Source of the DNA: Natronohydrobacter thiooxidans
GTDB lineage: Bacteria; Pseudomonadota; Alphaproteobacteria; Rhodobacterales; Rhodobacteraceae
Length of the DNA: 64,000 nt
NCBI RefSeq assembly: GCF_001884735.1
Contig: NZ_MJAP01000034.1
Coordinates: forward strand, 682,001 to 746,000
Reading direction: 5' to 3'
Shown: positions 8,232-16,729 of the stretch, one piece after another
Numbering within the stretch: position 1 is the stretch's first letter
How the letters are laid out: each line of letters begins with the position of its first letter
Program-made: the position numbers and the translations under genes
Notes under the pieces: generated by a model
The model's database searches: none
What the model was told of the DNA's origin: nothing
What the model saw: only the letters and a program-made list of their open reading frames with translations

Positions 8232-8852
8232 CTACCGCTCCAACGCGCCTTTTCCGGCAAGGATCTTGTCGCGAAACTTTGCGATCCGCGCCACGCGCGT
8301 CTCCGGGGTCTTGGCCGCATTCAGGTTCACTGCATAACTGCGTTGCCGCCCCGGCGTCAGTGCGGCAAAAGCCTCTGCAAGCTCCGCGTCCGCATCCAGC
8401 GCTGTGACCAGTTCCTGCGGCAACACCACTTCCGTCTCGCGCTTTTCCGGCTTGCGCCCGGCTTCGGCATGGCCCTTGGCCTCTGCCAGATAGGCCCGGA
8501 TGATCGCGGCCTTCTCCGCGACATCCCCCGACGCGGTGAAGCGCATCAGCACCGGCTGGCGTGACTGATCACCCGCGCGCTCCAGCACTCCGGCAGGATC
8601 GGCCAGCAGCGCGGCATCTGGGAAGGTCAGACGAAAATCGGCGCGAAACGCCCCGATGATCGCCAGATTGCGCCCCGCATGGCGGTAGCAGGGATGGCCC
8701 CAACGCAGCGTCTCTTCCAGCCCGGCCTCCAGACATAGCGCGCGCAATGCAAGCACCCCTTTGGCCCAGCGACGCACCGAACAGTCCGGCGTTGCAAAGC
8801 GCGCGCAGCGCCCGCACCCGCTGTCAAAATAGGTCTCGATCTCTGTGATCAC
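8232..8852 (-). CDS. YdeI/OmpD-associated family protein (DUF1801 plus C-terminal OmdA domain)
   Basis: This 206-residue protein has an N-terminal DUF1801-like part (KGVLALRALCLEAGLEETLRWGHPCYRH, FRADFRLTFPDAALLADPAG) and a C-terminal OmdA-type helical domain (VVLPQELVTALDAD, RIAKFRDKILAGKG). The best start is GTG 8852, after GGGGGGAAT; the frame extends further upstream but that part is not protein-like. E. coli YdeI has been linked to bacteriocin and peptide resistance; no function can be assigned here. A second, stand-alone copy of the C-terminal domain lies at 42736-42978. Confidence 0.78.
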   Translation of the reverse strand: MITEIETYFDSGCGRCARFATPDCSVRRWAKGVLALRALCLEAGLEETLRWGHPCYRHAGRNLAIIGAFRADFRLTFPDAALLADPAGVLERAGDQSRQPVLMRFTASGDVAEKAAIIRAYLAEAKGHAEAGRKPEKRETEVVLPQELVTALDADAELAEAFAALTPGRQRSYAVNLNAAKTPETRVARIAKFRDKILAGKGALER

Positions 8853-8989
8853 CCCGAATTCCCCCCAGAATTCCCTTCTCTCAGCCCTGCATTCTCTGCA
8901 AGGCGGCTCTGCGCCTGCCCCACTTGCGCTGCATCGCAGCATTCCCCATCTTTTCCACGACGAGCACGAAAACACGAAAGGGGAAACCC

Positions 8990-9154
8990 ATGAGTACCAT
9001 TCTGACCACGATCCAGATCCGCCTGAAACAGCGCGCTGCCTATCGGCGCACCAAGGCCGAAATCGAAGCCATGCCGCTTGACGTGGCCATTGACCTTGAC
9101 ATCTACAAGCCCGATGCGGCCAGGATCGCCGAGAAAGCCGTCTACGGGCGCTGA
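8990..9154 (+). CDS. Small DUF1127-like (YjiS family) protein
   Basis: A 54-residue basic protein starting at ATG 8990 after AAAGGGGAAA. Its second half (YRRTKAEIEAMP, DLDIYKPDAARIAEKAVYG) follows the DUF1127 pattern seen in Rhodobacteraceae, where Asp-Leu-Gly-Ile and Ile-Ala...Tyr-Gly are usual; here the Gly is replaced by Asp. DUF1127 proteins in agrobacteria and Rhodobacter bind RNA or affect stress and phosphate responses, and one has been tied to small-RNA regulation. The gene is divergent from the YdeI-family gene, and its last 13 bases overlap the end of coaD on the opposite strand. Confidence 0.72.
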   Translation: MSTILTTIQIRLKQRAAYRRTKAEIEAMPLDVAIDLDIYKPDAARIAEKAVYGR

Positions 9155-9642
9155 CCCATTTTCGCGATCAGCGCCTCGCGGATCGCGGGCGACACGAATT
9201 TCGACACATCGCCCCCAAGGCGCGCGATTTCCTTCACCAGCTTCGATGCAATCGCCTGATGGCGGACCTCCGCCATCAGGAACACCGTTTCGATTGAATC
9301 ATCCAGCGCCCGGTTCATGCCGACCATCTGGAACTCGTATTCGAAATCGGTGACGGCGCGCAGACCGCGAATGATGATCTGCGCGCCCACATCCCGCGCG
9401 CAATCGATCAGCAGATTCTCGAACGGATGCGCCACGATCTCGATGCCGGTACGCGCCCGCAGATCGGCCACTTCTTCCTCGATCATCGCCACCCGCTCTT
9501 CCAGCGTGAACAGCGGCCCCTTGTCGCGATTGATCGCCACGCCGATCACCAGCCGGTCCACCAGTTGCGCGGCGCGGGTGATGATATCGCGATGCCCCAG
9601 TGTCAGCGGATCGAACGTCCCCGGATACAGACCGATGCGCAT
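9142..9642 (-). CDS. coaD: Phosphopantetheine adenylyltransferase
   Basis: CoaD (166 residues, usual length about 160) transfers AMP from ATP to 4'-phosphopantetheine, the fourth step of CoA synthesis. The N-terminus MRIGLYPGTFDPLTLGHRDII holds the nucleotidyltransferase (T/H)xGH motif. VGMNRALDD and EVRHQAIASKLVKEIARLGGDVSKFV are further family signatures, the last being the ISSTxVR-equivalent region with Ala-Ser-Lys in place of Ser-Ser-Thr. The gene's 3' end overlaps the DUF1127-like gene. The other CoA gene in the window is coaBC at 53664. Confidence 0.95.
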   Translation of the reverse strand: MRIGLYPGTFDPLTLGHRDIITRAAQLVDRLVIGVAINRDKGPLFTLEERVAMIEEEVADLRARTGIEIVAHPFENLLIDCARDVGAQIIIRGLRAVTDFEYEFQMVGMNRALDDSIETVFLMAEVRHQAIASKLVKEIARLGGDVSKFVSPAIREALIAKMGQRP

Positions 9643-9716
9643 GCGTGCCCCCTTCCATGTCCCTCAGAGGGCACGCAACAATATTGCGTGGCAAGATGCA
9701 AGCCCCGGTTGCGTCT

Positions 9717-10151
9717 TCAATAGCCCATGATCATGCCGGTCAGCGCGTCTTTCTCCAGTTCCAGCTCTGCCAGACGCGCCGCCACCACATCGCCGATCGA
9801 GATGAGGGCAATCATCTTCTCGCCTTCCATCACCGGCAAATGGCGGAAGCGCTTCTGCGTCATGGTCTGCAAGATCAGATCGGCATTGTCATCGGGCTTG
9901 CAGCCAAAGACATTGCGCGTCATCACCGTGTCGACCGATTCCGACAGCACCGCCGCGCCGCGCTGCCCGATCACCCGCACGATATCACGCTCGGACAGGA
10001 TACCGGCCACTTTGGCCCCGTCGGGCGAGACCACAACCGCCCCGATCCGCTTCTCCGACAGCAGTTTCGCGGCCTCGCCCAGCGTTGTGCCGGGCTGCAA
10101 AGTCACCACGCCCTGCTGCGCCTTGTTGCGAATGATCTGACTGACTAGCAT
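9717..10151 (-). CDS. CBS-domain pair protein
   Basis: A 144-residue protein made almost entirely of two CBS domains (about residues 8-62 and 74-130), the module that senses adenine nucleotides such as AMP, ATP or SAM. Typical strings are TLGEAAKLLSEKRIGAVVV, VAGILSERDIVRVI and RFRHLPVMEGEKMIALISIGDVV. The start is ATG 10151, after GAGGAGG; the upstream extension to 10199 is rejected. The target it regulates cannot be read from the sequence. It sits alone between coaD and the PLP enzyme gene, all on the minus strand. Confidence 0.9.
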   Translation of the reverse strand: MLVSQIIRNKAQQGVVTLQPGTTLGEAAKLLSEKRIGAVVVSPDGAKVAGILSERDIVRVIGQRGAAVLSESVDTVMTRNVFGCKPDDNADLILQTMTQKRFRHLPVMEGEKMIALISIGDVVAARLAELELEKDALTGMIMGY

Positions 10152-10244
10152 CGGAACCGCCTCCTCTGACCGACTGCGCCTGATGCAAGGGTCAGACACG
10201 GCACCCGCCCTGTCAAGCGAAATCCGGTCAATAAGATGAAAGGC

Positions 10245-11429
10245 TTATGCCTCAACCTGACTGGCAGCTATAGCGGCTTCGAACTCGGCACAGAGCAGCT
10301 CGGGCGGCTCCATCCCGACCGAGACCCGGAAAAACCCTTCCGAGATCCCTAGCGCCGCGCGCCCTTCCGGCCCCAGCCCGCGATGCGAGGAACTGGCCGG
10401 ATGCGACAGCGTGGTGCCGATATCGCCCAGCGTCGGGGCGAAGGCGATATTCGGTGCCGCCCGCGTCAGCCGGTTTGCCGCCGCGCGCCCGCCCTTGATC
10501 TCGAAACTGACCATATGCCCGCCCCGGTCGCCCAGAAGTGCCACCGCGCGATTGTGGTCGGGATGATCAGGCCGGTTGGGATAGATCACCCGCGCCACCC
10601 CCGGCAGCCCCGCCAGATGATCGGCCAGAGCGCGCGCCGAGGATTCGGCCCGGTCATAGCGCAGATCGAAGGAATAGAGCCCGCGTTCCGCCAGCCAGCA
10701 ATCAAACGGGCTGGGCGTCATGCCGGTCGTGGTCGCAAAATCATAGATTGCGCGGGCCAGCGCAGGGTCACGCGCCGCGACATAGCCCAGCGTCGCGTCC
10801 GAATGCCCGGCCAACAGCTTGGTCACGGAGTGAATGACGATATCCGCCCCATGCACGAAGGGCTGGAACCCGCGCGGGGTGGTGAAGGTATTGTCAATCG
10901 CCACCAGCACACCGCGCGCCTGCGCGCCTGCGATGATGCCCGCAATGTCGGCCACCCGCAGCGTGGGGTTCGACACCACCTCCAGCAGGATCAACCGCGT
11001 CTCGGGCCGGATTGCGGCCACGAATCCCGCCGCATCGGTGGGGTCGGCCAGCGAGGTCGCGACCCCCAGCCGTGGCAGATCGTCCCGCATCATCCGCAAG
11101 GACCGCCCGTAGAGCTGATCGCCCCCCAGCACATGATCGCCCGCCCGCACGAGCCCCATCAGCACCGCCGCGACCGCCGCCATGCCCGAGCCCAGCACGA
11201 TCCCGCCTTCCGCGCCCTCCATCTGGTCGATCTTGCGCGCCAGAACAGTGGCATTCGGGTGCCCCTCGCGCGCATAGGTATAGCCCGCGATCTGCCCCTC
11301 ATATTGCGCATCCAGCATATCCGGGTCGCGTGAGGCATAGACCACCGAGGGCTGGATCGGCGTGCCCACAGGGCGCGACGCGCTTTCGGGCCAGGCCATC
11401 CGCCGCACCAGTACCGGTTTCTCGTCCAT
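10245..11429 (-). CDS. Cys/Met-metabolism PLP-dependent enzyme (cystathionine gamma-synthase/lyase family)
   Basis: A 394-residue fold-type I PLP enzyme of the Cys/Met family. It shows YTYAREGHPNATVLARKI, GSGMAAVAAVLMGLVRAGDHV, IDNTFTTP, and the PLP-lysine motif HSVTKLLAGHSDATLG with Lys204. The C-terminal SHPASSSHRGL and FFRVSVGMEPPELL are family marks. Members cleave or form C-S bonds (cystathionine gamma-synthase, gamma-lyase, O-acetylhomoserine sulfhydrylase, methionine gamma-lyase), and the exact activity cannot be fixed here. MetA at 28941 is predicted to make O-acetylhomoserine, so use of that substrate is possible. Confidence 0.85.
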   Translation of the reverse strand: MDEKPVLVRRMAWPESASRPVGTPIQPSVVYASRDPDMLDAQYEGQIAGYTYAREGHPNATVLARKIDQMEGAEGGIVLGSGMAAVAAVLMGLVRAGDHVLGGDQLYGRSLRMMRDDLPRLGVATSLADPTDAAGFVAAIRPETRLILLEVVSNPTLRVADIAGIIAGAQARGVLVAIDNTFTTPRGFQPFVHGADIVIHSVTKLLAGHSDATLGYVAARDPALARAIYDFATTTGMTPSPFDCWLAERGLYSFDLRYDRAESSARALADHLAGLPGVARVIYPNRPDHPDHNRAVALLGDRGGHMVSFEIKGGRAAANRLTRAAPNIAFAPTLGDIGTTLSHPASSSHRGLGPEGRAALGISEGFFRVSVGMEPPELLCAEFEAAIAASQVEA

Positions 11430-11514
11430 TTACTTTCTCCCTTGGCCCGCAGCCTGATCTGGTCCTCATGCCACGCGCGGGCAAGGGCAAGCCCTCACGA
11501 TCCCGCGCCGCGCT

Positions 11515-12729
11515 TCAGCGCCGGCCTGCGGACCCCTCGATGGGGTCCAAAGGCCGCTCGCCCTCGCCCAGCACCAGCCGCGCATGTTCCTGTATGGCAA
11601 AACGGTCGGTCATCCCGGCGACATAATCCGCCACGATCCGCGCCAGTTCCGTCTCGGAGCGCGCCGCCTCGACATCGCGCCGCCACTCTCCCGGCAACAG
11701 TTCCGGCCGCGCCAGAAACAGCGGGAACAACTCCCGCACCATCCCCGTCACCTGCGCCCGCATCGCCACCACGCTTGGCGCGCGATACATATGCGTGAAC
11801 AGAAATTGCCGGATCACCTTCAATTCCCGAAACAGCCGGTCCGAGAAGCGGATGATCTTCAACCGCAGATCGCGGATATCCTGCGCGCTGGTCAGATCCG
11901 CAGGCCCCAGCCGCGTGCCCGCGACCAAAAGCACATCCTCGACCATCACCCCGAAGACCCGCCGCAGCGCCTCATGCCTGCGCCGCATCGGCTCCAGCCC
12001 CGGATAGAGCCGGTCCACCTCGGCGAATGCGGGCCCGGTGATCGGCAGGTCCATCAGATCGGCTTCGGTGAACAGCCCCGAGCGCAGCCCGTCATGCAGA
12101 TCATGATGGTTATAGGCAATGTCATCGGCAATCGCGGCGACCTGCGCCTCGGCACTGGCAAACCCATGCAATTCCAGATCAAACCCTGCATTGCACTCGG
12201 CCAGCGCATAGGGAATCACCTCGCCTTTCAGCGGATGCCCGTCGCGGTCGGTGACTGGGCCGTTATGCTTGGCAATCCCCTCCAGCGTCTCCCAGGTCAG
12301 GTTCAGCCCGTCGAAATCCGCGTAATGCCGCTCCAGCTTGGTGACGATCCGCAGCGCCTGCGCGTTATGGTCGAACCCGCCATAGGGCGCCATCAGATCG
12401 CAGAGCGCATCCTCGCCAGTATGACCAAACGGTGGATGGCCCAGATCATGCGCCAGTGCAATCGCCTCGGCCAGATCCGTGTTCAGCCCCAGGGCGCCCG
12501 CCAAAGTGCGCGCCACCTGCGCCACTTCGATCGAATGGGTCAGCCGCGTGCGGTAATAATCGCCCTCATGCTCGATAAAGACCTGGGTCTTGTGCTTGAG
12601 GCGGCGAAAGGCCGAGGAATGGATGATCCGGTCCCGATCCCGCTGAAACGGCGAGCGAAAGGTGCTCATCGCCTCGCGATGCTGTCGCCCGCGCGACTCT
12701 TCGGGGCGCGTGGCGTAAGCTTTGAGCAT
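11515..12729 (-). CDS. dgt: Deoxyguanosinetriphosphate triphosphohydrolase-like protein
   Basis: This 404-residue HD-domain dNTP triphosphohydrolase hydrolyses dGTP and related dNTPs to the nucleoside and triphosphate, controlling dNTP pools. The N-terminus contains the RDRDRIIHSSAFRRLKHKTQVF signature, then the HD motif residues THSIEVAQVART and AHDLGHPPFGHTGEDAL. The start is ATG 12729 after GGGAGA; an in-frame ATG five codons upstream is also possible. The length matches the alphaproteobacterial type 2 family (about 400 residues). The gene is divergent from erpA, with 78 bases between the starts. Confidence 0.92.
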   Translation of the reverse strand: MLKAYATRPEESRGRQHREAMSTFRSPFQRDRDRIIHSSAFRRLKHKTQVFIEHEGDYYRTRLTHSIEVAQVARTLAGALGLNTDLAEAIALAHDLGHPPFGHTGEDALCDLMAPYGGFDHNAQALRIVTKLERHYADFDGLNLTWETLEGIAKHNGPVTDRDGHPLKGEVIPYALAECNAGFDLELHGFASAEAQVAAIADDIAYNHHDLHDGLRSGLFTEADLMDLPITGPAFAEVDRLYPGLEPMRRRHEALRRVFGVMVEDVLLVAGTRLGPADLTSAQDIRDLRLKIIRFSDRLFRELKVIRQFLFTHMYRAPSVVAMRAQVTGMVRELFPLFLARPELLPGEWRRDVEAARSETELARIVADYVAGMTDRFAIQEHARLVLGEGERPLDPIEGSAGRR

Positions 12730-12807
12730 GTGATCTCCCGTCATCTTGCCGAAATCCGCGTTCCGGCCTATATCTCGATCAAAGTTATCAGAATTGGACG
12801 CAACCTC

Positions 12808-13152
12808 ATGTCCCTGAACCAGTCCTTGACCCTGCCCCCGCGCGTGAGCGACCGCGCCTTTGCCCGTCTGGCCGAGATTGCCGAAGATACCGGCGAGGTC
12901 AAGGCCCTGCGCGTTGCCGTGAATGGCGGTGGTTGCTCGGGGTTTCAGTATGACATTCGCTTCGACGCCCCCGCGCCCGATGATCTGGTGCTGGAACACT
13001 CCGGCCAGCAGGTGCTGATCGACCCGGTGTCTCTGCCCTTCCTGCAAAACGCGGTGATCGATTTCACCGAAGAACTGATCGGCGCGCGCTTTGTCATCGA
13101 GAACCCCAATGCTTCGTCAAGCTGCGGCTGCGGCATCTCCTTCTCGATCTGA
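12808..13152 (+). CDS. erpA: Iron-sulfur cluster insertion protein ErpA
   Basis: A 114-residue A-type Fe-S carrier. It receives a cluster from the Suf or Isc scaffold and passes it to apo-enzymes. The three ligand cysteines are present: Cys43 in NGGGCSGFQY, and Cys106 and Cys108 in SSCGCGISF. ATG 12808 is the natural start; a much longer frame running in from dgt antisense is spurious. Among A-type proteins, the N-terminus and the PVSLPFLQNAVIDF stretch fit ErpA/HesB best, although IscA/SufA cannot be wholly excluded. No suf operon lies within the window. Confidence 0.9.
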   Translation: MSLNQSLTLPPRVSDRAFARLAEIAEDTGEVKALRVAVNGGGCSGFQYDIRFDAPAPDDLVLEHSGQQVLIDPVSLPFLQNAVIDFTEELIGARFVIENPNASSSCGCGISFSI

Positions 13153-13244
13153 GCCTCCTGCGCAGGCATCACGAATTTGTTGCCCGCTGAGGGTCCGGTT
13201 TTTTATTGACCACCAGTCAATAACGCGCCACATCTTCCGGAACA

Positions 13245-13877
13245 ATGACGGGGGTGCGCGTGAAACCAGAAGCCATTACATCAAGTTATCGCCGCTGGGC
13301 GCCTGTCTATGACCTGACTTTCGGGCGTATCACCCATGCCGGGCGGCGCCATGCGACGAAAGTGGCCAATGACGCGGGCGGGCATGTGCTGGAAGTGGGC
13401 GTCGGCACCGGGCTTGCCCTGCCCTATTACGGCAGCGAATTGCGCGTGACCGGTATTGATTTTTCGCAGGATATGCTGGAGCGCGCCCGCACCAAGATCG
13501 CGGAAGAAAACCTCTCCCATGTCGCCGAGTTGCGCCAGATGGACGCCCGCGCCCTCGATTTTCCCGATGGCTGTTTCGACACGGTGGTGGCGATGCATCT
13601 GATCTCGGTGGTGCCCGATCCCGAACAGGTCATGGCCGAGATGGCGCGCGTGTGCAAACCGGGCGGGCAGATCCTGCTCGTGAACCATTTCGCGCGCGAC
13701 GAAGGCTGGCTTGCATGGTTCGAGCGCAAATTCGCCCCTTTCGCGGATTATCTCGGCTGGCATTCGAATTTCCCCAAGGACCGCGTACTGGGCGTGCAGG
13801 ACTTGCAGCTGGTCGAGGAAAAGCCGCTCACCAGCCTTGGCCTTTTCACGTTCCTGCGCATGGAAAAGGCCGCCTGA
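13245..13877 (+). CDS. pmtA: Phosphatidylethanolamine N-methyltransferase (PmtA type)
   Basis: A 210-residue class I SAM-dependent methyltransferase. The SYRRWAPVYDLTFG start and the SAM-binding motif HVLEVGVGTGLALPYY are characteristic of the PmtA enzymes of Rhodobacter and Sinorhizobium, which methylate phosphatidylethanolamine stepwise to phosphatidylcholine. Later motifs are FPDGCFDTVVAMHLISVVPDPEQ and VCKPGGQILLVNHF. The start is ATG 13245 or GTG 13260; neither has a strong ribosome site. The gene follows erpA by 92 bases and ends at a GC hairpin before the opposing DUF1127 gene. Confidence 0.88.
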   Translation: MTGVRVKPEAITSSYRRWAPVYDLTFGRITHAGRRHATKVANDAGGHVLEVGVGTGLALPYYGSELRVTGIDFSQDMLERARTKIAEENLSHVAELRQMDARALDFPDGCFDTVVAMHLISVVPDPEQVMAEMARVCKPGGQILLVNHFARDEGWLAWFERKFAPFADYLGWHSNFPKDRVLGVQDLQLVEEKPLTSLGLFTFLRMEKAA

Positions 13878-13890
13878 GCCGGGCGGCCTT
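13866..13890. terminator. Hairpin over the pmtA stop codon
   Basis: AAGGCCGCC and GGCGGCCTT (13866-13874 and 13882-13890) form a 9-base stem that includes the stop codon of pmtA in its loop. It lies between two converging genes and could end transcription weakly on both strands. Confidence 0.4.
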
Positions 13891-13911
13891 ACGCGCTTCC
13901 ATGGGCTGCGC

Positions 13912-14121
13912 TCACTGCAGCCAATGCCTGGGCGCATCCCAACTGCTCCGCGCCGCCTCGCGTGCGGCCTCTTCGCGCGTCAGTCCGATATCCTTGAGCA
14001 GGTGATCCTCAAGCTGCGCCAGGCGCGCGCGCGTGCGACGCAACGCAAGAATCCGGGTCGGGGCAAAACGGCGCAAACCGTGAAAGACCGACCGTACAGG
14101 CAGATGAATCGCACGCAGCAT
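13912..14121 (-). CDS. DUF1127 (YjiS-like) small protein
   Basis: A 69-residue, Arg-rich protein. Its C-terminal half, RARLAQLEDHLLKDIGLTREEAAREAARSSW, is a standard DUF1127 domain ending in a Trp-rich tail (WDAPRHWLQ), as in the longer alphaproteobacterial members. Such proteins are often strongly stress-induced and affect RNA turnover or phosphate uptake. The gene is transcribed away from the LysR gene at 14247. The intergenic region between them holds a perfect palindrome suited to a LysR regulator, so this small gene may be that regulator's target. Confidence 0.85.
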   Translation of the reverse strand: MLRAIHLPVRSVFHGLRRFAPTRILALRRTRARLAQLEDHLLKDIGLTREEAAREAARSSWDAPRHWLQ

Positions 14122-14146
14122 GGGACTGTCCTTTCCTCAAATATTG

Positions 14147-14163
14147 TGATGCAAATCGCATCA
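14147..14163. promoter_or_regulatory. Palindrome in the DUF1127/LysR divergent region
   Basis: TGATGC-AAATC-GCATCA is a perfect 6-base-arm palindrome. The octamer GTGATGCA occurs at 14146-14153 and again at 14194-14201, 48 bases on, as expected for the two binding positions of a LysR-type regulator between divergent genes. The regulator assignment is inference. Confidence 0.5.
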
Positions 14164-14246
14164 GGCATTTCCACGCTTGATAATTACCGCGCCGTGATGC
14201 ACAATGAAAACGAATGTTCTTGATCCAAACCATCAGGGTTCGTGAT

Positions 14247-15125
14247 ATGAAACGCAATCTCGACATGACCGCCCTGCGCGCGCTGCTGGCAGTGCAGGAT
14301 CAGGGCGGCGTGACCCGCGCCGCGGGCGTGCTGAACCTGACGCAATCCGCGGTCTCCATGCAGATCAAGCGGCTGGAAGACAGCCTTGGCCTTGCCCTCT
14401 ATGAACGTCGCGGGCGTGCGATGGTGGCCACTGGGGCGGGCGAGCAACTGCTTTCCTATGCGCGACGGATTCTGTCGCTCAATGACGAAGTGGTGGGGCG
14501 GCTGACCGATGCGGATCTGTCGGGCGAGATCCGTCTGGTGGTGCCCTTCGATATCGTCACCCCGGTCATTCCGCCGATCCTGCAGGCATTTCAGCGGGCC
14601 TATCCGCGCATGAAGGTCCAGCTTCAGGCCACCCATACAAGCAAGGCCCTCGCGCTGTTTCGCGAAGGGGCTTGCGATCTGATTCTGACCACCGAGGATA
14701 TCTGCCCACCCGAGGCCGAAACGCTTTGCGAACGCGATCTGGTCTGGACCGGCGCGCGCGGCGGCAGCTGTTGGAAAGAGCGGCCGCTGCGGCTCGCGGT
14801 CGGGCGCTATTGCGCCTTCCGGGCAGGGGTGATCCGTGCGCTCGACAAGGCGGGCATCCCCTGGGTCGCGGCGGTCGAGAGCGAATCCGACCGCACGCTG
14901 GAAGCCGCCGTTACCTGCGACATGGCGGTGCATACGCTTCTGGCGGGGACCGAACCGGCCAGCACCGAACAGATCGACCATGGCGGCGCGCTGCCGGAAC
15001 TGACGCGGCAGAAGATCAACCTCTACCTGCACCCGAATGAGGCCGCGCCGGGGGTGCTGGCATTGGCGCAGATGATGCGCGAAGGCTGGGCCGGGCAAAG
15101 CGCTGCTCCGGCACTGGTGGCATGA
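14247..15125 (+). CDS. LysR-family transcriptional regulator
   Basis: A 292-residue LysR-type regulator. The N-terminal winged helix-turn-helix (MTALRALLAVQDQGGVTRAAGVLNLTQSAVSMQIKRLEDSLG) is followed by a LysR substrate domain (LSGEIRLVVPFDIVTPVIPPILQAFQRAYP). The start ATG 14247 is preferred over the in-frame codon at 14214. The effector is unknown. It faces away from the DUF1127 gene and its downstream end meets the symporter gene across a hairpin repeat. The SAVSMQ recognition helix and single-gene setting are ordinary for the family. Confidence 0.9.
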   Translation: MKRNLDMTALRALLAVQDQGGVTRAAGVLNLTQSAVSMQIKRLEDSLGLALYERRGRAMVATGAGEQLLSYARRILSLNDEVVGRLTDADLSGEIRLVVPFDIVTPVIPPILQAFQRAYPRMKVQLQATHTSKALALFREGACDLILTTEDICPPEAETLCERDLVWTGARGGSCWKERPLRLAVGRYCAFRAGVIRALDKAGIPWVAAVESESDRTLEAAVTCDMAVHTLLAGTEPASTEQIDHGGALPELTRQKINLYLHPNEAAPGVLALAQMMREGWAGQSAAPALVA

Positions 15126-15133
15126 CGTGGACT

Positions 15134-15163
15134 GTAGGGTGCGTGCTACAGCACGCACCCTAC
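15134..15163. repeat. Hairpin repeat copy 1 (GTAGGGTGCGTGC type)
   Basis: Perfect 13-base arms GTAGGGTGCGTGC and GCACGCACCCTAC (15134-15146 and 15151-15163) around TACA. It lies between the converging LysR and symporter genes. Nearly identical hairpins occur at 19281 and 30792, again between converging genes. It probably serves as a bidirectional terminator or a REP-like element. Confidence 0.85.
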
Positions 15164-15182
15164 CAAAAGCGTTTTCACACCC

Positions 15183-16709
15183 TTACTTATAGGCTTTGAT
15201 CTGGCCCGATTTCAGCCGCAGCAGATAGCTCTGCAACTCGCGCTTGACGATCGGCATCAGGAAATAAAGCGCGATGATGTTGAAGATCGCCATCGAGAAC
15301 AGCGCCGCATCCGAGAAGTCAATCACGGCATCAAGGCTGGTCACAGCCCCCACGAAGATGAAGAAGCAGAAGATCAGCTTGAAGACCAGCTCCTTCGTCT
15401 CGCCCTCGCCGAACATATAGGTCCAGGCTTTCACCCCGTAATAGGACCATGTGATCATCGTCGAGAAGGCAAACAGGAACACCGCCAGCGACAGCGCATA
15501 GGGTGCCCAGCCGAAAGCCGAACCAAAGGCCGCCGAGGTCAGCGGCACACCGGCCCCCACACCTTCGACATTGGCGATCCGCCCGTTCTCGCCCAGAATA
15601 TACATCCCCGTATTGGCGTCGATCAGCAGTTGCTGGGTGATGATGATCACCAGTGCCGTCATGGTGCAGATGATCACCGTGTCGATGAAGGGCTCCAGCA
15701 GCGAGACAAAGCCTTCGCTGATCGGCTCCTTGGTGCGCACCGCCGAATGGGCAATCGCCGCCGAGCCGATCCCGGCCTCGTTGGAAAACGCCGCGCGCCG
15801 GAAGCCCTGAATGATCGCACCCACCATGCCGCCGACAATCCCGCTATCGGTGAATGCACCGCGCAGGATCTCGCTGAAGGCCCAGCCGATCATGTCCCAG
15901 TTCAGAAGCAGGATGGCCACGCCCACAAGGAAATAGCCGCCGCCCATGAACGGCACGACCTTCTCTGTCACCCGCGCGATGGATTTGATCCCGCCCACAA
16001 TGACCAGAAACACGATCCCCGACAGCACCAGCCCGGTGATCCAGGACGGCACGCCCAGAACAGAACTGACCTGGCTTGCGGCCTGATTGGCCTGAAACAT
16101 ATTGCCGCCACCCAGAGAGCCCAGCACGCAGAAGATCGAGAACATCACCGCCATGAACCCGCCCAACGGCAGGCCACGTTCGGCAAATCCTTTCTTGATG
16201 TAATACATCGGCCCGCCAGAAACCGTGCCATCAGGATATTCATTGCGGTATTTCACGCCCAAAGTGCATTCGGTGAATTTCGACGCCATCCCCAGAAGCC
16301 CGGCAAGGATCATCCAGAATGTGGCCCCGGCCCCGCCGATAGAGACCGCCACCGCAACGCCGGCGATATTGCCCAAGCCCACTGTGCCCGACAGCGCGGC
16401 GGTCAGCGCCTGAAACGGGCTGACCTCGCCCGCATCCTTCGGGTCGGAATATTTGCCGCGCACGATCTGCAGCGCATGGCCAAAGGCGCGGAACTGGATG
16501 AAGCCGAAATAGAGCGTGAAGACCACCGCCCCGATCACCAGCCAGCCCACGATCCAGGGCACGCCGGTTCCCGGCAAATCCGCGAAAATCAGATTGACGA
16601 ACCATGTGGTCGACACTGCAAAAAGCGCATCCACACGCTCGGCCACAGAGGCATGTACCGGGCTTGCCAGCACAGAGGCAGCAGCCAGAGCCGCAAAAGC
16701 ATATCTCAT
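15183..16709 (-). CDS. Sodium:alanine symporter (AGCS family)
   Basis: A 508-residue inner-membrane transporter of the alanine/glycine:cation symporter family, with about eleven hydrophobic segments. Family strings include ALSGTVGLGNIAGVAVAVSIGGAGATFW, TLGVKYRNEYPDGTVSGGPMYYI, FRRAAFSNEAGIGSAAIAHSA and FLFAFSTMITWSYYGVKAW. The start is ATG 16709, preceded by AGGAG at good spacing; the frame continues upstream into the stress-protein gene but is not real there. The N-terminus has an extra hydrophobic, signal-like stretch (MRYAFAALAAASVLASPVHA) before the usual first helix, as in many alphaproteobacterial members. It is co-transcribed with the universal stress gene, 20 bases upstream. Confidence 0.92.
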   Translation of the reverse strand: MRYAFAALAAASVLASPVHASVAERVDALFAVSTTWFVNLIFADLPGTGVPWIVGWLVIGAVVFTLYFGFIQFRAFGHALQIVRGKYSDPKDAGEVSPFQALTAALSGTVGLGNIAGVAVAVSIGGAGATFWMILAGLLGMASKFTECTLGVKYRNEYPDGTVSGGPMYYIKKGFAERGLPLGGFMAVMFSIFCVLGSLGGGNMFQANQAASQVSSVLGVPSWITGLVLSGIVFLVIVGGIKSIARVTEKVVPFMGGGYFLVGVAILLLNWDMIGWAFSEILRGAFTDSGIVGGMVGAIIQGFRRAAFSNEAGIGSAAIAHSAVRTKEPISEGFVSLLEPFIDTVIICTMTALVIIITQQLLIDANTGMYILGENGRIANVEGVGAGVPLTSAAFGSAFGWAPYALSLAVFLFAFSTMITWSYYGVKAWTYMFGEGETKELVFKLIFCFFIFVGAVTSLDAVIDFSDAALFSMAIFNIIALYFLMPIVKRELQSYLLRLKSGQIKAYK

Positions 16710-16729
16710 GTCAAATCTCCTGAAATCCA

